Part shown: positions 1-6,043 of the stretch, in pieces
How positions within the stretch are numbered: position 1 is the stretch's first letter
How the letters are laid out: each line of letters begins with the position of its first letter
NCBI GenBank assembly: GCA_031284765.1
Contig: JAITXK010000190.1
Coordinates: forward strand, 1 to 6,043
From: Candidatus Symbiothrix sp.
GTDB lineage: Bacteria > Bacteroidota > Bacteroidia > Bacteroidales > Azobacteroidaceae
DNA: 6,043 bases
Direction of reading: 5' to 3'
The notes under the pieces: model-generated
What the model saw: the letters and a program-made list of their open reading frames with translations, nothing else
What the model was told of the DNA's origin: nothing
The model's database searches: none
Translations under genes and position numbers: made by a program

Positions 1-65
1 TAAGTGGTCGAATGATTATTTGTCAATTTTTCAACGGTCTGCCGGATGGGATGAGTGGTTGCCAT
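1..65 (-). CDS. Possible 5' end of a divergent gene (partial, unidentified)
   Basis: On the minus strand an ATG at 65-63 opens a frame with no stop to the window edge, beginning MATTHPIRQTVEKLTNN. Upstream of it on that strand, at plus positions 93-100, lies TACTTTTG, a full match to the Bacteroides -7 consensus TAnnTTTG, 27 nt from the ATG. The nearest -33 candidate (CAA at 117-119 on plus, so TTG on minus) is only about 16 nt away, shorter than usual. The competing reading is on the plus strand: positions 2-67 are also open and end in TAA, and could be the last 21 codons of an upstream gene (Trp-rich, ending DEWLP). The fragment is too short to decide, and neither peptide is recognised. The promoter position slightly favours the minus strand. 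Confidence 0.28.
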   Translation of the reverse strand, partial: MATTHPIRQTVEKLTNNHSTT

Positions 66-190
66 AATTTAAAATGTGATGAAAGTTGAGTGCAAAAGTA
101 GTGAATTTATCTCAAACAAGGACTAAATAATTTTGAGATATTGAGAAAAATACTGATTAACTATTATTATTTGGATGTCAACTGAACATA

Positions 191-208
191 GCAAGTGGAG
201 ACACCTGC
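191..208 (+). other. RNA hairpin with GNRA (GAGA) tetraloop in the nrdJ leader
   Basis: The sequence GCAAGTGGAGACACCTGC can fold as RNA into a seven-position stem: three pairs (191-193 with 206-208), one A·C mismatch (194/205), then three pairs (195-197 with 202-204). The stem is closed by the tetraloop GAGA, a member of the stable GNRA class. It stands out as the only G/C-rich patch in an A/T-rich leader. It would be transcribed only if a promoter near 128-135 is used, not from the closer candidate at 380-410. It is not followed by a T-run, so it is not a standard terminator. The 3' half, GGAGACACCTGCC, superficially resembles a cobalamin-riboswitch B12 box, but the rest of that riboswitch is absent. 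Confidence 0.35.
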
Positions 209-270
209 CCATAACTTATGCCACTATAAAATGCTACAATATTTCAATCAACCATCAAACACAAAAAACA

Positions 271-353
271 TTTTAGAAAACTTTTCAAAATATCTATAAA
301 TATAAAATACTAAAAACCAACACTTTAATTTTTATTTTGGAAAACTTTCAAAA
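271..353. repeat. Two imperfect direct copies of a near-palindromic box (candidate operator pair)
   Basis: Copy 1 at 271-290 reads TTTTAGAAAACTTTTCAAAA and copy 2 at 335-353 reads TTTTGGAAAACTTTCAAAA. They differ by one substitution and one T deletion. Each has internal dyad symmetry (GAAAA-C-TTTTC in copy 1, GAAA-AC-TTTC in copy 2) flanked by TTTT and AAAA. The copies are 64 bp apart, close to six helical turns, so they lie on the same face of the DNA. They sit upstream of the promoter candidate at 380-410. This arrangement would suit a dimeric regulator, but low complexity makes chance recurrence possible. They do not match the NrdR box. Confidence 0.35.
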
Positions 354-379
354 AAATTCAAACTAATTTGACTAAATAT

Positions 380-410
380 TTTGTCAATTAAAAATCTATG
401 CGTAATATTG
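380..410 (+). promoter_or_regulatory. Candidate Bacteroides-type promoter for nrdJ
   Basis: TTTG at 380-383 (the -33 element) is separated by 19 nt from TAATATTG at 403-410, which matches the -7 consensus TAnnTTTG at all but one fixed position. The spacing is what Bacteroidota housekeeping sigma factor promoters normally show. Transcription would start near 415-418, giving an untranslated leader of about 55 nt before the GTG at 472. The full -7 match at 128-135 is an alternative but has a poor -33 element and would give a leader of about 330 nt. Both calls rest on motif matching only. Confidence 0.4.
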
Positions 411-471
411 CAGTCTGAAATTTTATCCGGTCAATACGGCCTACAGATATACATATTAAACATTATTAGAA

Positions 472-3009
472 GTGAAAGAAATCAGTTATTCATTTGATGA
501 GGCTTACCAAGCCTCATTAGATTATTTCAAGGGCGACGAATTGGCTGCCAAAGTATTTGTGAATAAGTACGCTTTAAAAGACGCATTCGGCAATATTTTT
601 GAGAAATCGCCGGAAGATATGCACCACCGCCTGGCGGGAGAAGTTGCCCGGATGGAGCAAAATTACCCCAACCCGCTTTCCGAACAAGAACTTTTCGACT
701 TGTTCGATCGTTTCAAATATATTGTTCCGCAGGGCAGTCCGATGACGGGCATCGGAAATAATTATCAGGTGGCATCGCTCTCCAATTGCTTTGTCATTGG
801 CTTGGACGGTCCCGCCGATTCCTACGGAGCAGTTATCAAAATAGATGAAGAACAAGTGCAGTTGATGAAACGTCGCGGAGGCGTGGGACACGATTTGTCA
901 CACATCCGCCCCAAAGGTTCGCCGGTGAAGAATTCGGCGCTCACATCCACCGGATTGGTTCCGTTCATGGAACGTTATTCCAATTCAACCCGCGAAGTGG
1001 CGCAAGACGGTCGCCGCGGAGCGCTAATGTTGAGCGTATCCATCAAACATCCGGATTCGGAAGCGTTTATAGACGCCAAAATGAGCGAAGGCAAAGTAAC
1101 CGGCGCCAATGTATCCGTCAAGATTACCGATGAATTTATGGAATCGGTTGTCAACAACCAGCCGTTTCAACAAACCTATCCCATCAGTGGCATTGACCCC
1201 TTGTACAGCAAAGAAATCAACGCCAAAGAGTTGTGGGGGAAAATTGTACACAATGCTTGGGAATCGGCCGAGCCGGGCGTATTGTTCTGGGACACCATCA
1301 TCAAAGAATCTGTTCCCGATTGCTATGCCGACTTGGGATTCCGCACGGTTTCGACCAATCCCTGCGGGGAAATTCCCTTGTGTCCTTATGACAGTTGCCG
1401 TTTGTTGGCCATCAATTTGTATTCCTATGTCATTGACCCTTTCACGGACAAAGCGCGCTTCGATTTCGATTTATTCAAGCAGCACGTTGCTTTGGCACAA
1501 CGGATTATGGATGATATTATCGACCTCGAAATTGAGAAAATAGATACCATTCTGGAGAAAATAGAAATAGACCCCGAAACGGAAGAAGTAAAACATACCG
1601 AATGTTTGTTGTGGCAAAAAATCCGTCACAAAACCTTGTTGGGACGGCGCACAGGCGTAGGCATCACAGCCGAAGGCGACATGTTGGCCGCCTTGGGATT
1701 GCGTTACGGAACCGAAAAGGCCACCGATTGCTCGGAAGAAATCCAAAAGGTGTTGGCATTGGCCGCTTACGGTGCATCGGTGGAAATGGCCAAAGAACGC
1801 GGTGCGTTTGAACTGTTTGATTTTGCACGGGAAGAAGGCAACCCCTTCATCAACCGCCTGAAAGCCGTTGACCCGCAACTGATTCAAGACATGAAACAAT
1901 ACGGTCGTCGCAACATCGCCTGCCTGACGATTGCCCCAACCGGCACCACTTCATTGATGACACAAACCACTTCGGGCATTGAGCCGGTCTTCCTGCCGGT
2001 GTACACGAGAAGGCGGAAAGTTAATCCGAACGATACGGCCGTCAAAGTGGATTTTGTGGACGAAATCGGCGATTCATGGGAAGAATACACTGTTTTCCAT
2101 CACAAATTCGTGGATTGGATGATAGCCAATGGCCATCCCACCGCCAAAAATTACACCGCGGACGAAATCAACAAACTGATTGAAAAATCACCTTATTATA
2201 AAGCCACGTCCAACGATGTCGATTGGCTGCAAAAAGTGCGGATGCAAGGCCGCGTGCAACAATGGGTGGACCATTCCATCAGCGTAACCATCAATCTACC
2301 GCACGATGTGGACGAAGAATTAGTCAACCAACTCTATATTGAAGCATGGAAATCGGGCTGTAAAGGCTGCACAGTGTATCGCGACGGCTCCCGAAGCGGC
2401 GTTTTAATAGCGCTTACCGACAAAAAAGACAAAGATTGCGAATGTTACGAACCGCCTGTCATCGTGGCCAAACGTCCCCGCGAACTGGATGCGGAAATCG
2501 TGAAATTCCAGAACAACAAGGAAAAATGGATTGCGTTTGTGGGCTTGCTCAACGGCCGTCCCTACGAAGTTTTTACGGGTATCAATGACGAGGAAGAAGG
2601 TATTTTCCTACCGAAAAACGTTACGAAAGGCACGATTATCAAAAACATAGACGATAGCGGAAACAAGCGTTACGACTTCCAATACACCAATAAACGCGGA
2701 CACAAGACCACTATCGAAGGTCTTTCCGATAAATTCAATCCCGAATATTGGAATTATGCCAAACTGATTTCCGGCGTATTGCGCTATGCAATGCCTGTTG
2801 ACCAAGTTATCAAACTGGTACAAAGTCTGGAACTCAACGACCTTTCCATCAATACGTGGAAAAACGGAGTGGAACGCGCACTAAAACAATATGTACTCGA
2901 AGGAACGCTTGCCAAAGGACAAAAATGTCCTGTTTGCGGGCAGGAATCGTTGGTTTATCAGGAAGGCTGCCTCAAATGCACGTCTTGCGGAACTTCCAAA
3001 TGCGGATAA
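472..3009 (+). CDS. nrdJ: Adenosylcobalamin-dependent (class II) ribonucleotide reductase NrdJ
   Basis: Reduces ribonucleotides (probably diphosphates) to deoxyribonucleotides in the cytoplasm, using AdoCbl to generate the thiyl radical; it needs no oxygen and no radical-generating subunit. The 845 residues carry the full catalytic set: C106 in LSNC, N296-C298-E300 in NPCGE (C298 is the expected thiyl radical site), and C309 eleven residues later, the spacing of the redox partner cysteine in Thermotoga NrdJ. DGRRGALMLSV (179-189), IAPTGTTS (487-494) and SGCKGCTVYRDGSR (628-641) are also family signatures. No N-terminal ATP-cone is seen, so dATP shut-off is unlikely. Residues about 668-790 look like a divergent TSCPD-type domain. 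The tail has C819/C822, C833, C836/C839 and C844: a zinc ribbon plus a CxxxxC pair suited to re-reducing the active site. The GTG start is forced by an in-frame stop at 457-459 and the lack of an earlier ATG; no Shine-Dalgarno is seen. Confidence 0.96.
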   Translation: MKEISYSFDEAYQASLDYFKGDELAAKVFVNKYALKDAFGNIFEKSPEDMHHRLAGEVARMEQNYPNPLSEQELFDLFDRFKYIVPQGSPMTGIGNNYQVASLSNCFVIGLDGPADSYGAVIKIDEEQVQLMKRRGGVGHDLSHIRPKGSPVKNSALTSTGLVPFMERYSNSTREVAQDGRRGALMLSVSIKHPDSEAFIDAKMSEGKVTGANVSVKITDEFMESVVNNQPFQQTYPISGIDPLYSKEINAKELWGKIVHNAWESAEPGVLFWDTIIKESVPDCYADLGFRTVSTNPCGEIPLCPYDSCRLLAINLYSYVIDPFTDKARFDFDLFKQHVALAQRIMDDIIDLEIEKIDTILEKIEIDPETEEVKHTECLLWQKIRHKTLLGRRTGVGITAEGDMLAALGLRYGTEKATDCSEEIQKVLALAAYGASVEMAKERGAFELFDFAREEGNPFINRLKAVDPQLIQDMKQYGRRNIACLTIAPTGTTSLMTQTTSGIEPVFLPVYTRRRKVNPNDTAVKVDFVDEIGDSWEEYTVFHHKFVDWMIANGHPTAKNYTADEINKLIEKSPYYKATSNDVDWLQKVRMQGRVQQWVDHSISVTINLPHDVDEELVNQLYIEAWKSGCKGCTVYRDGSRSGVLIALTDKKDKDCECYEPPVIVAKRPRELDAEIVKFQNNKEKWIAFVGLLNGRPYEVFTGINDEEEGIFLPKNVTKGTIIKNIDDSGNKRYDFQYTNKRGHKTTIEGLSDKFNPEYWNYAKLISGVLRYAMPVDQVIKLVQSLELNDLSINTWKNGVERALKQYVLEGTLAKGQKCPVCGQESLVYQEGCLKCTSCGTSKCG
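2929..3006 (+). other. C-terminal zinc-finger / redox cysteine tail of NrdJ
   Basis: The last 26 residues contain CPVCG (C819, C822), then C833, C836, C839 and C844. Two CxxC pairs 13 residues apart form a typical zinc ribbon. C839 and C844 form a CxxxxC pair with the spacing of the C-terminal shuttle cysteines of the Lactobacillus leichmannii class II enzyme. In class II enzymes with such a tail, the zinc finger is known to support turnover by passing electrons from thioredoxin or a similar donor to the active-site disulfide. Which cysteines bind zinc and which shuttle electrons cannot be settled from sequence, because C839 could serve in either role. Confidence 0.75.
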
Positions 3010-3021
3010 ATTTTTAATTCA

Positions 3022-6000
3022 ATGAAGAAAACAATTCTTTTTTTACTTTGTGCAATGGCTCTTCAAGTGTCCGTTGCACAACGTTCTGCTGAATATAATT
3101 CAACAGACCGCCTTTTCAACGAAGGCCAAGCGATGTTCAAAGACCGCAATTTTGCCGGTTGTGTGGATAAAATCACCGAATACAAGAAACAGAAGCCCCA
3201 CCCTACCCTCATTCAGGAAGCCGACTTCTTGTTGGCCGCCTGCGATTATCATCAAGGGAAAAGCGATTCGGAGTTGATTTTGCGGGAGTTTTTGGATAGC
3301 TATCCGCAAACTTCGCACCGCAATGAAATAGCATTCATGCTGGGTTCTGTTTACTTCAAGAAGGAAAATTACCGCATGGCCGAATATTGGTTCAAACAGA
3401 GCAATATAAACCTTTTATCCGAATCCGAACAGGCGGATTACGCCTACCGCATGGGCTTGATTCAAATCAACAACAGCAACTATTCCGAAGCCAAGCGTTC
3501 TTTCGGATTATTGAATCAATACAGCGAAAAATATAAAGCGGCCGCCAGCTATTATCTGGCCTATATTGCGTATAAAGAAGGCGATTATGACCTTGCGTTG
3601 GAACGTTTCACTCCTTTAAAATCCAATACTGACTATAAATCCGATGTCTTGTACTACATCGTGCAAATTTATTTCGCTCAAAAACGATACGCCCAAACGG
3701 TTCAGGAAGGGCAATCCTTGTTGAATAATGATCCTCAAAACGAACACAACGCCGAAATTGAACGCATCATCGGTATCTCCTGTTATCAGCAAACCCATTA
3801 TCAGCAAGCCATTCAATACCTCAAACCCTTGGCCGACAATCCGAAAGGATTGCTTGAAGGCAAGGATTACTATCTGTTGGGGCTGTCGTATTATCAACTG
3901 CAAAACTACGCGCAAGCGATACTCTATTTGAATCAAAGCAATCCCGCCAATGACACGCTGGGGCAAAGCGCCTACATCTATCTGGGGCAATCCTATTTGA
4001 AAACAGGTGATACCAACCACGCTTTGCTTGCTTTTGAATCGGCTTCCCGCATGGATTTCGATGCCTTGGCACAGGAAGCGGCGTTGTATAATTACGCCAT
4101 GCTGCTGCATCAAAACTCCGTTTCCGGATTTGGGGAATCGATTACGGTGTTGGAGAAATTCATCAATACTTACCCGCAATCGGTATATGCCGAGCAGGTC
4201 AATGATGCGTTGATAGACGTGTATCTGACCACGAACAATTATACTACCGCCATCCATTCCATCGCCAAAATCAACCACCCGAACCGGAAAATACTGGAAG
4301 CCAAGCAGAAAATCTATTATTATCTGGGAACGGTCGATTTTACCAACGAAAACTATCCCCAAGCCATTGAGAACTTCACACAAGCCATTGCCTCCGGTGA
4401 TTATGCTCCCGACGAAAAGCAACAGTCGTTTTATTGGCGGGGCGAATCGCATTACAAGCAAGGCCATTTCCCGCAGGCAAGTTCCGATTTTCACTCATTT
4501 TTGGCAATTTGGGACGGTTCGGACGGCCATTTACCCGCTTTGGCATCTTACAATTTGGGATATTGCGCCTTCAAACAGGCTCAATACACCGAAGCCCAAT
4601 CGTTCTTCCAAACGTTTATACGAAAAGAACAAAAGCAAGGCCAAATTGTAGCCGACGCATACACCCGGTTAGGCGATTGCTATTTCAATCAACGGCAATT
4701 TGGCGAAGCAGCAACGGCTTACAATCAATCAATTGCCATTTATCCCGCCACAGGCGATTATGCTTTATTCCAAAAAGGCTACGTCATGGGATTGCAAAAA
4801 GATTACAACGGCAAAGTTGCACAAATGGATAAATTGCTGAAAGACTATCCTGATTCACCCTATCGACCCGATGCTTTGTACGAAAAAGGCCGCTCCTACG
4901 TGTTGTTGAACAACAGTTCTGCCGCGATAGACACCTATCAAAATTTATTGAGCCACTATCCCAACAGCCAATGGGCGCGGAGTGCGGGATTGCAAACCGG
5001 ATTGCTGTATTATAATGCCAATCAAACGCCCAATGCGATTACCGCCTACAAAAAAGTCATCACCCAATATCCGGAAAGCAGCGAAGCCAAAGAGGCTTTA
5101 CAGGACTTGAAATCCATTTATGTTGATTTGAATGACCTGCAAAGTTATGCCGATTACGTGAAATCGGTGGGAGGTACTATCCAGTTTGAAATCAGCGAAC
5201 AAGACTCCCTGACCTATTTAGTAGCCGAACGCCTCTTCCAAAAAGGCGACAAAGCCAAGGCGCAAACGGCTTTTATCCATTATCTAAAATCGTTCCCGCA
5301 AGGCGCATCCGCCACTTCGGCGCATTATTATTTGGCTAATCTCTATTTCGAACAACAAAAACCGGATTTAGCCCAACAAGAATACGCCTTCTTGTTGAAC
5401 GCCGGAAACACGCAATATTCGGAAGAAGCCATCGGCCGCACCGCTGAAATTCAATACAACCAAAAGGAGTACAAAGCCGCCATGGAATCGTATAACCAAC
5501 TGAAAAATACGGCAGCCACCAAAACCAATCGCGATGCGGGGGCATTGGGCGTGCTCCGTTCGGCCGCGCAGCTCAACGAATATTATGCCCTGCTCAACGC
5601 CGCCAATGAGCTGTTGAAAGACAATTCCGTCAATCCCGAAATCAAAAATGAAGCGCAATATCACCGCGCCAAATCGTATTGGGAACTGGGCGAAAAGAAA
5701 AAAGCGCAACCCGATTTATCGAAATTAGCCCAAGACACGCGCACCGTTTACGGAGCGGAAGCCAAATACCTTCTGGCTCAATACGCTTTTGAAACCAACA
5801 ACAGCAAGGAAGCCAAACTCATCATTCAGGATTACGCGAAACAAGGCACTCCCCACGAATATTGGCTGGCCAAAAGTTTCATTTTGTTGGCGGATATTTA
5901 TGTCGCGGAAAACAATCCTTTGCAGGCGCGGCTGTATTTAGAAAGTTTGCAAACCAATTACAAAAAAACGACGGATGAGATTCAGGATGTGGTGCGGGAA

Positions 6001-6027
6001 CGATTGGCGAAGTTAGCCAGAGAATGA
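3022..6027 (+). CDS. Large exported tetratricopeptide-repeat (TPR) protein
   Basis: A 1001-aa protein of unknown specific function. It starts with a clear Sec signal peptide: KK, a hydrophobic core, then SVA before Q20, so signal peptidase I cleavage after A19 is expected. C10 is not in a proper lipobox, so it is probably not a lipoprotein. The rest is nearly all helical pairs of TPR type, roughly 25 units from residue 28 to 980. Clear examples are 283-310 (YYLLGLSYYQLQNYAQAILY), 316-345, 507-535, 546-575 and 614-647. Several units end in YP, as in CpoB/YbgF- and BamD-like periplasmic TPRs. No catalytic domain or membrane span follows the signal. It is probably a periplasmic or outer-membrane-associated scaffold. 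The ATG lies 12 bp after nrdJ in A/T-rich DNA without a Shine-Dalgarno, so the two genes are likely co-transcribed. The exact repeat count is uncertain. Confidence 0.9.
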   Translation: MKKTILFLLCAMALQVSVAQRSAEYNSTDRLFNEGQAMFKDRNFAGCVDKITEYKKQKPHPTLIQEADFLLAACDYHQGKSDSELILREFLDSYPQTSHRNEIAFMLGSVYFKKENYRMAEYWFKQSNINLLSESEQADYAYRMGLIQINNSNYSEAKRSFGLLNQYSEKYKAAASYYLAYIAYKEGDYDLALERFTPLKSNTDYKSDVLYYIVQIYFAQKRYAQTVQEGQSLLNNDPQNEHNAEIERIIGISCYQQTHYQQAIQYLKPLADNPKGLLEGKDYYLLGLSYYQLQNYAQAILYLNQSNPANDTLGQSAYIYLGQSYLKTGDTNHALLAFESASRMDFDALAQEAALYNYAMLLHQNSVSGFGESITVLEKFINTYPQSVYAEQVNDALIDVYLTTNNYTTAIHSIAKINHPNRKILEAKQKIYYYLGTVDFTNENYPQAIENFTQAIASGDYAPDEKQQSFYWRGESHYKQGHFPQASSDFHSFLAIWDGSDGHLPALASYNLGYCAFKQAQYTEAQSFFQTFIRKEQKQGQIVADAYTRLGDCYFNQRQFGEAATAYNQSIAIYPATGDYALFQKGYVMGLQKDYNGKVAQMDKLLKDYPDSPYRPDALYEKGRSYVLLNNSSAAIDTYQNLLSHYPNSQWARSAGLQTGLLYYNANQTPNAITAYKKVITQYPESSEAKEALQDLKSIYVDLNDLQSYADYVKSVGGTIQFEISEQDSLTYLVAERLFQKGDKAKAQTAFIHYLKSFPQGASATSAHYYLANLYFEQQKPDLAQQEYAFLLNAGNTQYSEEAIGRTAEIQYNQKEYKAAMESYNQLKNTAATKTNRDAGALGVLRSAAQLNEYYALLNAANELLKDNSVNPEIKNEAQYHRAKSYWELGEKKKAQPDLSKLAQDTRTVYGAEAKYLLAQYAFETNNSKEAKLIIQDYAKQGTPHEYWLAKSFILLADIYVAENNPLQARLYLESLQTNYKKTTDEIQDVVRERLAKLARE

Positions 6028-6043
6028 ACTTGCCTGCAAATAT
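6024..6043 (+). CDS. Possible start of a third co-directional gene (partial)
   Basis: The TPR gene ends in TGA at 6025-6027, and the ATG at 6024-6026 overlaps it as ATGA, a common arrangement for translationally coupled genes. The new frame reads MNLPAN and runs off the window after six full codons. Nothing can be said about function. A start further downstream, outside the window, is equally possible. Confidence 0.3.

Larger units (their letters stand above)
68..471. other. A+T-rich intergenic and leader region upstream of nrdJ
   Basis: About 400 bp without a convincing gene, markedly richer in A and T than the flanking coding DNA. It holds a full TAnnTTTG match at 128-135 (TAATTTTG, with TTTA at 106-109, 18 nt upstream, as a poor -33), a GNRA-capped hairpin at 191-208, an 11-bp palindrome CATAACTTATG at 210-220, two copies of a near-palindromic box at 271-290 and 335-353, and the best-placed promoter candidate for nrdJ at 380-410. 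A 33-codon ORF (175-276) is present but has no coding support. No rho-independent terminator (G/C stem plus T-run) was seen. The region is long for a simple promoter, which suggests regulation at DNA or RNA level; that is inference. Confidence 0.7.

Noticed and set aside
185..225. Cobalamin riboswitch, suggested by GGAGACACCTGCC and a nearby GCCACT before a B12-dependent enzyme
   Set aside because: The B12-box match has an insertion and lacks the usual AGYCAG lead-in, the GCCACT lies after rather than before it, and no GGGAA or CCGCAACTGT-like core elements occur upstream on either strand.
221..236. NrdR box, since CCACTATA resembles the left half of the consensus
   Set aside because: The right half does not match and no second box at the normal spacing was found.
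15..389. Repeated 10-mer TTTGTCAATT at 20-29 and 380-389
   Set aside because: Short and A/T-rich with no symmetry; likely chance recurrence.
1109..1543. 144-codon ORF in another plus frame inside nrdJ
   Set aside because: It overlaps the conserved NPCGE active-site region of nrdJ and its translation has no recognisable features.
1471..1899. 142-codon minus-strand ORF inside nrdJ
   Set aside because: It is fully antisense to conserved NrdJ sequence, with no independent promoter or domain support.
3010..3021. Terminator between nrdJ and the TPR gene, suggested by a T-run
   Set aside because: Only 12 bp long with no stem before the T-run.
3022..3081. TPR protein as a lipoprotein because of Cys10 in the signal peptide
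   Set aside because: The residues before C10 are two leucines, with no small residue at -1, and a good signal peptidase I site (SVA before Q20) follows.
3616..4494. 292-codon ORF on the minus strand inside the TPR gene
   Set aside because: It lies wholly opposite a well-supported repeat protein; the translation has no recognisable domain and looks like a shadow of the TPR coding bias.

Overview
The window looks like a chromosomal segment from a member of the Bacteroidota, probably Bacteroidales. The reasons are a class II ribonucleotide reductase with the long divergent C-terminal region I associate with that phylum, a very large exported TPR protein, translation starts preceded by A/T-rich DNA without a Shine-Dalgarno sequence, and promoter-like matches to the Bacteroides TTTG / TAnnTTTG consensus. 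The phylum call is fairly firm; the order is inference.

Layout: positions 1-67 may hold the end of a neighbouring gene (either strand can be read). About 68-471 is a strongly A+T-rich non-coding region. It contains promoter-like elements, a hairpin with a GNRA tetraloop, two copies of a near-palindromic box about 64 bp apart, and a 33-codon ORF of doubtful status. Positions 472-3009 encode an adenosylcobalamin-dependent ribonucleotide reductase (NrdJ, 845 aa) with a complete set of active-site cysteines and a Cys-rich zinc-finger tail. Only 12 bp later, positions 3022-6027 encode a 1001-aa protein with a signal peptide followed by TPR-type helical repeats over nearly its whole length. Its stop codon overlaps an ATG (ATGA), so a third co-directional gene may begin at 6024 and continue past the window.

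How the genes fit together: nrdJ and the TPR gene are almost certainly co-transcribed. NrdJ is cytoplasmic and makes deoxyribonucleotides without oxygen, using vitamin B12. The TPR protein is exported and probably acts as a cell-envelope protein-interaction scaffold. No biochemical link between them is visible, so shared transcription may reflect growth-linked expression rather than one pathway. I see no mobile element, CRISPR array, rRNA or tRNA. Nothing here is a clearly new system; the most interesting unexplained material is the structured leader and the pairing of the two genes.
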